Assembly: GCA_020058965.1 (NCBI GenBank)
Contig: JAGVCY010000006.1
Location: forward strand, 1 to 5,494
DNA from: Candidatus Omnitrophota bacterium
GTDB taxonomy: Bacteria; Omnitrophota; Gorgyraeia; 2-02-FULL-51-18; JAGOUK01
DNA: 5,494 nt
Direction of reading: 5' to 3'
Position numbers and translations under genes: made by a program. Below the pieces are notes generated by a model. That model was not told the DNA's origin. It saw nothing but the letters and a program-made list of their open reading frames with translations, and searched no databases. This document shows positions 1 to 5,345 of the stretch, piece after piece; the first letter of the stretch is position 1, and the number at the start of each line of letters is the position of its first letter.

Positions 1-465
1 AGTGGTTATGATTACTGATTTTGCGTAATACATTGTATCTATTGATGTTACAACTCCTGTAACCCGCCCGCCTTCAACGGCAAGCCGCTTCACTTCGCCC
101 TGCTTCACATCAAGACCGGGCTGAGATTCCAGGACGTTTTTCATCGTCCACTGATAGAGTTTTTTATCAGATTGCGCGCGAGGAGCCCAAACAGCCGGGC
201 CCTTTCCTTTATTAAGCATGCGGAATTGAATACCTGTGAGATCGGTGACGCGGGCCATTTCTCCGCCAAGCGCGTCGATTTCTTTGACGATGTGGCCTTT
301 GGCGAGGCCGCCGATGGCGGGATTGCAGGACATTTGGGCGATGGAGTCGACATTCATCGTGAGCATGAGCGTCTTGGCGCCCATTCGGGCGGCGGCCAGC
401 GCCGCTTCACAGCCGGCGTGGCCCGCCCCGACCACCACTACATCATAAGTTCCGAGTGTAATCAT
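1..465 (-). CDS. mnmG: MnmG (GidA), tRNA uridine-34 5-carboxymethylaminomethyl modification enzyme, N-terminal part
   Basis: MnmG binds FAD and, with MnmE, installs the carboxymethylaminomethyl group on U34 of certain tRNAs in the cytoplasm. Only the first 155 codons lie in the window; the frame is open to base 1, so the truncation is due to the window edge. The protein begins [20 protein letters not shown]. The dinucleotide-binding GAGHAG is at residues 13-18. The family signature [16 protein letters not shown] is at 47-62, followed by [16 protein letters not shown] at 86-101, where most relatives have R or Q instead of W. The last visible residues, VIITT, match the strand before the conserved TGTFL. 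The ATG at 463-465 leaves the usual few residues before the Rossmann strand, but no clear Shine-Dalgarno precedes it. It lies 65 bases downstream of yidC in the same direction and is probably co-transcribed. Identity is certain from motifs. Confidence 0.96.
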   Translation of the reverse strand, partial: MITLGTYDVVVVGAGHAGCEAALAAARMGAKTLMLTMNVDSIAQMSCNPAIGGLAKGHIVKEIDALGGEMARVTDLTGIQFRMLNKGKGPAVWAPRAQSDKKLYQWTMKNVLESQPGLDVKQGEVKRLAVEGGRVTGVVTSIDTMYYAKSVIITT

Positions 466-485
466 AAATTTGCTTGTTGATCGAG

Positions 486-512
486 ATCCTTCGACGCTTT
501 GCGTCTCAGGAT
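486..512. repeat. REP-like imperfect palindrome (hairpin) between yidC and mnmG
   Basis: The sequence reads ATCCT TC GACGC TTT GCGTC TC AGGAT. The inner arms GACGC/GCGTC (493-497 and 501-505) pair around a TTT loop. The outer arms ATCCT/AGGAT (486-490 and 508-512) also pair, separated by a two-by-two TC/TC internal loop. From memory, hairpins with CCTTCGAC and CAGGAT arms are dispersed in many copies in intergenic regions of various bacterial genomes; a single copy here cannot prove dispersal. It has no downstream T-run on either strand, so it is not a typical intrinsic terminator. It could stabilise the upstream mRNA end or moderate read-through into mnmG. Confidence 0.6.
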
Positions 513-530
513 GACCGCTTTTCTGTTGAC

Positions 531-2201
531 TCAGGATGCCGAAACGATATCGGTTACGATCGGATTGGATTTTTTTAAATACGCCTGATAGCCGGATGTG
601 GCTAGCGTGTTGGTGAGCCAGTAGATCACGAGCCCTGACGGCATCGGATAAAAAATAAATCCAAAAACAATTGGCATCACGGTCATCATCATTTTTTGCT
701 GCTTTGCTGCGCTGTCATTGCCTGCCGGCATCGACGCGGAAGACATCCGCATTTGGATGACCATCGCTCCCACCATGATGATCGGAAGCAAATGGATGCT
801 GTTGCCGATCACCGGCAGGGCGAACGGAAGATACACCTGATCCGGTGACGCGAGATCGTTCACCCACAAAAATTTTCCGCCCAGAAGTTCCGGCGCCTTG
901 GACAACGAAACATACAGTCCCATGAAGATCGGCATCTGCAGCAGCATCGGCAAGCATCCGCCCATGGGATTGACCTTGTGCTTTTTGTAGAGCTCCATCG
1001 TCGCGGTGTTGAGCTTCGTCGGATTGTCTTTATATTTTTCGCGGAGCTTGTTCGCTTCGGGCTGAACGAGCTGCATGCGTCGCATCGACATGAAACTCGT
1101 TTTGGTCAATGGCATAAAAAGAATGTTTGTTGCGATTGTGAGAAGAATGATCGCAAGGCCGTAATTTTTTACCACGCCGGCGATCATGTGAAGTCCGCCG
1201 AGAACAATTTTGGCGACGAAGTCCAACTTTCCAAAATTGACGAGCCGTTCCAAATTGTACGGCATCATGTCTTCCACGCGGTTGGGCCCTGCGTACCAGA
1301 GGAAGGAATCGGTGATGGTCTGCCCCGGAGCGATCGTCACTTCCGAGCGGACGAGATAGGAACCAAAATCCATTTTGTCGTACGCCTCGACATGCGTCGT
1401 AAATGTCCCATCCGTTTTGAGCGGTTTAAAAACACTGGAAAAATGCCGGTTCTTGATCGACGCGGCCAAAGCTGGGTCGGAAGAACTCTTGGGTTTGTTG
1501 ATGCCGGGCTTGGTGACATGCTTAAGTTTTTCCGCGGTGAGCCAGTTGGCTTCAATGTACTGCGTGTCGATGCTGTTGTGAACAACGATGCCCGACCCCG
1601 TCAACAGCCGGTACCTAAACCGGATCGGCGCGTCGGATGTGTTGGTCACCGCGATCGACATCGCTTGACCGTACGCGTCACCGGACAGGCTCCAGTTTTT
1701 TTCGATTTTAATTTTATCGTTCGCGGCATTTGAATAAATATTTCGGGCTTCGCGCGTGGTTTTGAATTCAAGCGGTGCGATTTGGGCTCCGTCAACCAAA
1801 AGCACATCCAAATTACCGGCGCCCGCCTTTCCTGACGCTGCTTTGATAAACGGGTACGCCCCGCCTTTTCCATCAGGATACTGCGTGAACTTCACATCCG
1901 TAAAAGACGCGCGGTTGTTTGAATATTCAAGTGCGATCAGCGGCAGCAAAATCGCCGCGCGCTCATCCTTCGCCTCGTTCGAGGATACGGCGGCTGAGGA
2001 GCCCTGAACCATGCCGCCAGAAATTGTAGACGCATTCATCGGCGAGGCATCTTTTGAAGAATCCGTTAAGTTTCCGGGCGCCTGTGTTTCCGAAATGGTT
2101 TTTTTCTTGCCGTAATCGGGGTACAAAACCGAAATGGCTTTGGTGTAGCCGAAGAAAACAACAAACGAGAGAACGATCGCGATAAGGGTGCGCTTTTCCA
2201 T
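531..2201 (-). CDS. yidC: YidC membrane protein insertase (Oxa1 family)
   Basis: YidC inserts and folds inner-membrane proteins, alone or with SecYEG. The product is 556 residues, the usual length of the Gram-negative form. Residues 1-27 ([19 protein letters not shown]...) form the N-terminal membrane anchor. A polar Ser/Ala-rich linker runs to about 82, and the periplasmic beta-sandwich domain covers about 85-305. The insertase core follows: a helix near 332-366, then [24 protein letters not shown] (371-394). Next are [27 protein letters not shown] (404-430), helices at about 457-482 and 505-520, and the conserved end [11 protein letters not shown] (521-531). The ATG at 2199-2201 was chosen because it starts the anchor directly and has a ribosome site GGAAAGG six bases upstream. 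It begins 1 base after the yidD stop, which suggests translational coupling. The C-terminal tail after the last helix is short and only mildly basic. Confidence 0.97.
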   Translation of the reverse strand: MEKRTLIAIVLSFVVFFGYTKAISVLYPDYGKKKTISETQAPGNLTDSSKDASPMNASTISGGMVQGSSAAVSSNEAKDERAAILLPLIALEYSNNRASFTDVKFTQYPDGKGGAYPFIKAASGKAGAGNLDVLLVDGAQIAPLEFKTTREARNIYSNAANDKIKIEKNWSLSGDAYGQAMSIAVTNTSDAPIRFRYRLLTGSGIVVHNSIDTQYIEANWLTAEKLKHVTKPGINKPKSSSDPALAASIKNRHFSSVFKPLKTDGTFTTHVEAYDKMDFGSYLVRSEVTIAPGQTITDSFLWYAGPNRVEDMMPYNLERLVNFGKLDFVAKIVLGGLHMIAGVVKNYGLAIILLTIATNILFMPLTKTSFMSMRRMQLVQPEANKLREKYKDNPTKLNTATMELYKKHKVNPMGGCLPMLLQMPIFMGLYVSLSKAPELLGGKFLWVNDLASPDQVYLPFALPVIGNSIHLLPIIMVGAMVIQMRMSSASMPAGNDSAAKQQKMMMTVMPIVFGFIFYPMPSGLVIYWLTNTLATSGYQAYLKKSNPIVTDIVSAS

Positions 2202-2202
2202 T

Positions 2203-2466
2203 TTAGGCCTTTCCGGTCTGTTGCATAGAGTGAGGGCTTGGGAGTGTGTTTCTGCGTGCGGGCACTGGGTCAAAACCGAAGTTTCCCCATGGCTGGCACT
2301 TTATTAATCGTATAATAGTTAGATAAATGCCTTTTACGGCGCCATGGCATTCGATGGCTTCTTGTGCGTACTTGGAGCAGGATGGTTCGAATCGACACAC
2401 ACATAACTTGCTTGGATTAAACAAGTTACTAAGAAATGCTGTGATCAATTTAACTATATTTTTCAA
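2203..2466 (-). CDS. yidD: YidD, membrane protein insertion efficiency factor
   Basis: YidD is a small membrane-associated protein encoded next to yidC that assists insertion of YidC substrates; its exact mechanism is not settled. The product is 87 residues, in the normal range. The N-terminal stretch [15 protein letters not shown] is amphipathic or hydrophobic, as in the family. It is followed by the signature CRFEPSCSKYAQEAIECHGAVKG (24-46) and the second signature CQPWGNFGFDPVP (57-69, usually C/HPWG..GYDPVP). The start is a TTG at 2464-2466 that overlaps the rnpA stop as TTGA; no ATG lies upstream of the motif in this frame. The stop is 1 base before the yidC start. Much of the gene (about 2295-2335 and 2400-2466) is visibly more AT-rich than yidC and rpmH. 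Confidence 0.93.
   Translation of the reverse strand: MKNIVKLITAFLSNLFNPSKLCVCRFEPSCSKYAQEAIECHGAVKGIYLTIIRLIKCQPWGNFGFDPVPARRNTLPSPHSMQQTGKA
2208..2214 (-). promoter_or_regulatory. Ribosome binding site of yidC
   Basis: GGAAAGG on the minus strand lies six bases before the ATG at 2201, inside the 3' end of yidD. It decides the yidC start against an in-frame TTG at 2273 that would only add residues encoded within yidD. Confidence 0.7.
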
Positions 2467-2792
2467 TTACCGCTCTTTTGGTTTACTAACTCTTTTATGG
2501 CTAACGCCACTTCCTGCATGCTGATAGACTCAGCGGGATTCCTTTTGACAGAAAACCGCCAGCCGGTGTCGGCCTGCGGGTCGATTTTGAGCATCCGCAT
2601 CGCCTCGCGTACCAAACGCTTGATTCTTGAGCGGCGAACGCTCTTCGAAACCGCTTTTTTGGGCACGCTGATCATCCATGAGCGGCCTCGTGGTCGGGGA
2701 ATCCTGTAAAGGGCTAACCAGCCGGACGGGCGCACGCTCGTAGATTTAGGCGTTGGTGAGCTTATGGCGCCCTTTTTGGCGACGGCGGGCAA
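2463..2792 (-). CDS. rnpA: RnpA, protein component of ribonuclease P
   Basis: RnpA binds the RNase P RNA and helps it process the 5' ends of precursor tRNAs. With the TTG start at 2790-2792 the product is 109 residues, normal for the family. The core is clear: GWLALYRI (24-31) as a beta strand, [28 protein letters not shown] (39-66) containing the RNR box, then RFSVKRNP (79-86) and a C-terminal helix. The RNR box reads RRSRIKR, with Ser at position 55 where Asn is usual. The N-terminal helix is poorly matched: residues 1-23 lack the usual conserved Phe, although AVAKKG resembles the end of that helix. The start is uncertain. The only other plausible candidates in frame are GTG at 2733-2735 and ATG at 2673-2675, and the frame stays open upstream to 2880 through all of rpmH but offers no ATG or GTG there. 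The TTG start overlaps rpmH by 47 bases. Confidence 0.88.
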   Translation of the reverse strand: MPAVAKKGAISSPTPKSTSVRPSGWLALYRIPRPRGRSWMISVPKKAVSKSVRRSRIKRLVREAMRMLKIDPQADTGWRFSVKRNPAESISMQEVALAIKELVNQKSGN

Positions 2793-2886
2793 GCACTCTG
2801 CGGCCGTCGGGGGACGCCATTCTCTTACGGAAGCCGACTTTGCGCTTGCGCTTGATATTGGATTTGTTGCGAAGATTAAATTTCAT
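2746..2886 (-). CDS. rpmH: 50S ribosomal protein L34
   Basis: L34 is a small basic protein of the large ribosomal subunit. The 46-residue product ([20 protein letters not shown], then [26 protein letters not shown]) has the standard length. It also has the standard signature, [23 protein letters not shown], which corresponds to the usual GFRxRMxTxxGRxVLxxRRxKGR. The ATG at 2884-2886 has AGGAT at 2891-2895 as ribosome site. It is the first gene of the minus-strand operon, directly behind a strong promoter. Its 3' third overlaps the rnpA reading frame in another phase. Identity is certain. Confidence 0.97.
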   Translation of the reverse strand: MKFNLRNKSNIKRKRKVGFRKRMASPDGRRVLARRRQKGRHKLTNA

Positions 2887-2890
2887 GGAT

Positions 2891-2895
2891 ATCCT
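2891..2895 (-). promoter_or_regulatory. Ribosome binding site of rpmH
   Basis: AGGAT on the minus strand is four bases before the L34 ATG. The spacing is slightly short but acceptable, and no other initiation codon fits the family N-terminus. Confidence 0.6.
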
Positions 2896-2924
2896 ATGAT
2901 AATTTGGCCTAGATTGAAGCGGGG

Positions 2925-2952
2925 ATTATATCACAGATTGCGCGCGCCGCAA
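2925..2952 (-). promoter_or_regulatory. Promoter of the rpmH-rnpA-yidD-yidC operon
   Basis: On the minus strand the -10 element is a perfect TATAAT (2925-2930), preceded by TGA to give an extended -10. A -35 candidate TTGCGG (2947-2952) sits 16 bases upstream and matches only the TTG half of the consensus. Transcription would begin near 2918, leaving a leader of about 30 bases before L34. The strong -10 suits a ribosomal protein operon. Confidence 0.65.
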
Positions 2953-2981
2953 GCTTTGCTCGGGTGAGGTATGAGATTTAG

Positions 2982-3011
2982 TTGAAGCGATCTTGGTGAC
3001 TTTGCTATAAT
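2982..3011 (+). promoter_or_regulatory. Promoter of dnaA
   Basis: The -10 is a perfect TATAAT (3006-3011) with an upstream TGC, an extended -10. The -35 candidate is TTGAAG (2982-2987), 18 bases away. Transcription would start near 3018 and give a leader of about 165 bases. Three DnaA boxes lie inside that leader, so autoregulation by DnaA, as known in other bacteria, is a reasonable inference. The -35 faces away from the rpmH -35 with 29 bases between them. Confidence 0.65.
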
Positions 3012-3048
3012 ACCGCGCTTCCCCTTTCACGCCGTCTGGGGTTAGTGC

Positions 3049-3057
3049 TGTGCATAA
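3049..3057 (-). promoter_or_regulatory. DnaA box 1 (TTATGCACA on the minus strand)
   Basis: TGTGCATAA on the plus strand is an exact match to the reverse of TTATNCACA. The following bases CTCA are shared with box 2, exactly 50 bases downstream, so the two sites form a 13-base near-identical direct repeat. Confidence 0.75.
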
Positions 3058-3098
3058 CTCAATAGGGCTAAAGTTTTTTTGAGTTGTTTGTGACAGCC

Positions 3099-3107
3099 TG
3101 TGGATAA
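3099..3107 (-). promoter_or_regulatory. DnaA box 2 (TTATCCACA on the minus strand)
   Basis: TGTGGATAA on the plus strand is the exact reverse of the strong consensus TTATCCACA. It lies in the dnaA leader in the same orientation as boxes 1 and 3. Confidence 0.8.
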
Positions 3108-3182
3108 CTCATAAGTTGTAACCTCTTTTGAATCAATAGGTTGCGCGCAATAGACACATATTTTTAGGGGCTGTTCACAATC

Positions 3183-3191
3183 TGTGGATAA
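3183..3191 (-). promoter_or_regulatory. DnaA box 3, containing the dnaA start codon
   Basis: TGTGGATAA is again the exact reverse of TTATCCACA. Its bases 2-4 are the GTG start codon of dnaA and bases 5-9 encode the next residues, Asp and most of Asn. DnaA bound here could block translation-coupled transcription or mark the origin edge. This is inference. Confidence 0.75.
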
Positions 3192-4530
3192 TTTGCAAAC
3201 ATCAACACCTCAAGAAATTTGGGCCAAGGTTATGGAATACCTGGAGCGCGAGCTTTCGGCTGTTTCGATCGACCGCTGGTTCCGAAATTTAACTCCTTCC
3301 GAAATTTCAGGCGACACGCTGATCGTCGATGTGCCGGATGATTTTTTTAAAAATTGGATCGAAGAACATTACCTCGAGCTGATTTACCAGGGTTTAAAAA
3401 ATTCCGGCGCCGTCACGACACAATTCAAACTTAAAGTCGTCCCCCGCAAGATCAACGACGCCGCTCCGATCACCACGCCGGAGCGGTTTTCGAACGAGCC
3501 GCGCCCGGAACGGCCGACGCTTAATTCGCAGTGCACTTTTGAGGAGTTCGTCGTCGGTCCTTCCAATCGTTTTGCACATGCGGCGTGTCTGGCAGTCGCG
3601 GACCGGCCGGCCAAGGCCTACAACCCTCTTTTTATTTACGGTCCCGTCGGATTAGGAAAAACCCATTTGATGCAAGCGATCGGCCACGAAGTGCTCCGCC
3701 GAAATCCCAACGCCAGCGTCCTTTACATCACGAGCGAAAAATTCACCAACCAGCTTATTAACGCCATCCAAAATCAGACCACGCTCAAATTTCGCGAGAA
3801 GTACCGCACGGTGGATGTTCTGCTGATCGACGACATTCATTTCATCGCAGGGAAGGAAGCGACTCAGGAAGAATTTTTCCACACCTTCAACGCGCTGCAC
3901 GACGCACATAAGCAGATCATCGTTTCGAGCGACCGTCCGCCGAAAGAAATCATCAATCTGGAAGAACGGCTTATTTCGCGTTTTGAGTGGGGTTTGGTCA
4001 CCGATATTCACAAACCGGATTTTGAAACCCGCTCGGCCATTTTGCGCAAGAAGGCCGTCCGCCACAATCTTCCTATTCCGGACGCGGTCACCAATTTCAT
4101 CGCCGAGATCGTTCATTCCAACATCCGTGAGCTTGAAGGAGCGCTGATGCGCGTCGTCGCCTTTGCTGAACTCACCAGCGCGGAAGTCACGCTGGATCTG
4201 GCTCAAGAGGTGTTAAAACGCGTGGCGCAGGAAAACGAGAAAAAAATCACTGTGGAGTTTATTCAAAAGAAGGTGTCTGATTATTTCTCGATCCGTCTGA
4301 ATGAGTTGATGGCGAAGCGGCGGAGCAAAAATGTCGTTCTCCCTAGGCAGATCGCAATGTACCTTTCGAGAGAGCTAACCAACCATTCGCTTCCGGAGAT
4401 TGGATTGTCTTTTGGCGGACGCGACCACACGACGGTGATGCATGCGTGTGAAAAAATTAAAACGGGTGTGGAAAAGGACTTAACACTAAAGGAAATGGTT
4501 CACCGGATTCGGCAGAATATTTCCAACTGA
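3184..4530 (+). CDS. dnaA: DnaA, chromosomal replication initiator
   Basis: DnaA is the AAA+ ATPase that binds DnaA boxes, melts the origin and recruits helicase. The product is 448 residues, complete and typical. Domain I (1-86) has the W32/F33 region and the [17 protein letters not shown] segment. A short linker (87-113) stands for domain II. Domain III holds Walker [10 protein letters not shown] (153-161, second residue Pro where Gly is common) and Walker B LLIDDIHF (213-220). It also has the arginine finger in ISRFEWGL (R266) and sensor II in NIRELEGAL (R315). Domain IV carries the helix-turn-helix and the family signature [15 protein letters not shown] (411-425). The GTG at 3184 is the only start that gives the usual domain I. 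It has only a weak, distant AGGGG (3166-3170) as ribosome site. It is transcribed away from rpmH, and dnaN follows after 159 bases. Confidence 0.98.
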   Translation: MDNLQTSTPQEIWAKVMEYLERELSAVSIDRWFRNLTPSEISGDTLIVDVPDDFFKNWIEEHYLELIYQGLKNSGAVTTQFKLKVVPRKINDAAPITTPERFSNEPRPERPTLNSQCTFEEFVVGPSNRFAHAACLAVADRPAKAYNPLFIYGPVGLGKTHLMQAIGHEVLRRNPNASVLYITSEKFTNQLINAIQNQTTLKFREKYRTVDVLLIDDIHFIAGKEATQEEFFHTFNALHDAHKQIIVSSDRPPKEIINLEERLISRFEWGLVTDIHKPDFETRSAILRKKAVRHNLPIPDAVTNFIAEIVHSNIRELEGALMRVVAFAELTSAEVTLDLAQEVLKRVAQENEKKITVEFIQKKVSDYFSIRLNELMAKRRSKNVVLPRQIAMYLSRELTNHSLPEIGLSFGGRDHTTVMHACEKIKTGVEKDLTLKEMVHRIRQNISN

Positions 4531-4551
4531 TTTTTGCTCGGATTTGGTCGG

Positions 4552-4581
4552 TTGTTATGCACATGTTGTTCTTTTTATAAC
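4552..4581 (+). promoter_or_regulatory. Possible dnaN promoter overlapping a DnaA box
   Basis: TTGTTA (4552-4557) and TATAAC (4576-4581) are separated by 18 bases and match the sigma70 consensus at 4 of 6 and 5 of 6 positions. The DnaA box at 4555-4563 overlaps the -35 and spacer, so DnaA could repress it. The region is AT-rich, so chance matches are likely; dnaN may simply be read from the dnaA promoter. Confidence 0.3.
4555..4563 (+). promoter_or_regulatory. DnaA box 4 (TTATGCACA)
   Basis: TTATGCACA is an exact match to TTATNCACA, 24 bases after the dnaA stop. It is in the opposite orientation to the four other exact boxes in the window. Confidence 0.75.
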
Positions 4582-4651
4582 TGTATGAATTTAAAGGTGT
4601 TGGGAGTGTTTCTTACTAATCACAGGCTCTACTCCTAATACTAATTTTTTC

Positions 4652-4663
4652 TTTCGATCGAAA
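4652..4663. repeat. 12-base perfect palindrome TTTCGATCGAAA
   Basis: TTTCGATCGAAA is self-complementary over all 12 bases and lies two bases before the DnaA-trio, inside the region expected to melt. It could be a protein site or chance; there is no loop, so it is not a hairpin terminator. Confidence 0.4.
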
Positions 4664-4665
4664 AC

Positions 4666-4690
4666 TAATAATAATAGTGGGTGTGAATAA
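4666..4690 (-). promoter_or_regulatory. DnaA-trio origin unwinding element with DnaA box 5
   Basis: On the plus strand four trinucleotides TAA TAA TAA TAG (4666-4677) are followed by a G-rich spacer TGGG (4678-4681) and the exact DnaA box TGTGAATAA (4682-4690). Read on the minus strand this is box, GC-rich spacer, then repeats of the form 3'-[G/A]A[T/A]-5' on the complementary strand. That is the published arrangement of the bacterial basal unwinding system. The last base of the box is the first base of the dnaN ATG. Unwinding would proceed leftwards, toward dnaA. Confidence 0.8.
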
Positions 4691-5340
4691 TGAGGATAAG
4701 TGTACAAAAAGAGGATCTGGTTAAGGGAATCCAAACGGTACAAAACGCTGTTAGTGTTCGGGGCTCATTACCAATCCTTGCCAATATACTTCTTGAAACA
4801 AAAGACAATCAACTTTGTTTAACAGCCACCGATCTGGATATCGCAATATCTTGCTTTGTACCTGCAGACATACAGGAAAAAGGATCTATCACCGTTCCGT
4901 CTAAAAGATTCGGTGATGTGGTAAAAGAATTATGGTCGGATGATTCAATTAAACTGCAAATCATTAAAGGAAATACAGTTCAAATTGAAACTAAAAAAAC
5001 ACACTTTAAAATACCTGGTCTTCCTAAAGATGATTTTCCTCAAATTCCGATTTTTTTAAATGAAAAAAACACGATCACCCTTCCACAACAGGTGTTGAGC
5101 GAAATGCTTCGTATGACACAATTTGCAATGAGTCGGGATGAGGCACGGTATGTCTTAAATGGAACGCTTTTTTCATTTGATAAAAAAACAGCTCGTCTCG
5201 TTGCGACGGACGGACGGCGGTTGGCAATGATCGAGCGGGAGTTGGAAAAACCATCTCCTATAAAAAAGAATGTGATTATCCCGATCAAAACCATTCATGA
5301 GCTTTCCCGAAATCTTCAAGATCAGGGTGAGGTTCATATT
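4690..5340 (+). pseudogene. dnaN: DnaN, DNA polymerase III sliding clamp beta subunit, 3' end missing
   Basis: DnaN forms the ring clamp that tethers polymerase III to DNA. Residues 1-217 are clearly DnaN. MRISVQKEDLVKGIQTVQNA and SLPILANILLE begin domain 1. FKIPGLPKDDFPQIP (106-120) closes it, and MTQFAMSRDEARYVLNG (142-158), ATDGRRLAMIE (172-182) and VIIPIKTIHELSRNLQ (195-210) belong to domain 2. After DQGEVHI (211-217) the similarity stops. The frame runs on for 31 residues to a stop at 5434-5436, but that tail is antisense to a cyclophilin gene. About 150 residues are missing: the rest of domain 2 and all of domain 3, including the partner-binding pocket. A clamp of this kind could not form the normal dimer. 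The gene is much more AT-rich than dnaA. It is either a real truncated copy or a dnaN cut by a misassembled junction; the window alone cannot decide. Confidence 0.85.
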
Positions 5341-5345
5341 TTATT

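Larger units (their letters stand above)
4531..4690. other. Candidate replication origin (oriC), dnaA-dnaN intergenic region
   Basis: This non-coding stretch holds an exact DnaA box at 4555-4563 and a weaker CTAATCACA at 4616-4624 with two mismatches. It also has an AT-rich section, a 12-base palindrome at 4652-4663, and a DnaA-trio plus terminal DnaA box at 4666-4690. Its position between dnaA and dnaN is a classical origin site. With the three boxes upstream of dnaA it could form a bipartite origin flanking dnaA, as in Bacillus. I see no RNA gene or intrinsic terminator in it. Confidence 0.75.

Noticed and set aside
978..1733. Plus-strand open frame of 251 codons inside yidC
   Set aside because: It is antisense to clearly conserved YidC coding sequence and has no recognisable domain or ribosome site.
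531..2273. Longer YidC starting at TTG 2273
   Set aside because: The extra 24 residues are polar, lie entirely within yidD coding sequence, and precede a well-placed ATG with a ribosome site that starts the membrane anchor directly.
2308..2317. TATAAT-like box on the plus strand inside yidD
   Set aside because: No plus-strand gene lies downstream and no -35 element is evident; the region is simply AT-rich.
168..2946. 13-base repeat CAGATTGCGCGCG at 168-180 and 2934-2946, with a related TTGCGCGCAA at 3141-3150
   Set aside because: Only two exact copies, one inside mnmG coding sequence; low-complexity GCGC runs make chance likely.
3150..3158. ATAGACACA as an additional DnaA box in the dnaA leader
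   Set aside because: It has two mismatches to TTATNCACA, so it is too weak to list without binding data.
3652..4206. Minus-strand open frame of 184 codons inside dnaA
   Set aside because: It mirrors the conserved AAA+ domain of DnaA; the openness follows from dnaA codon usage.
4641..4664. Intrinsic terminator of dnaA formed by T-run and palindrome
   Set aside because: The palindrome has no loop and the T-run precedes rather than follows it on the plus strand.
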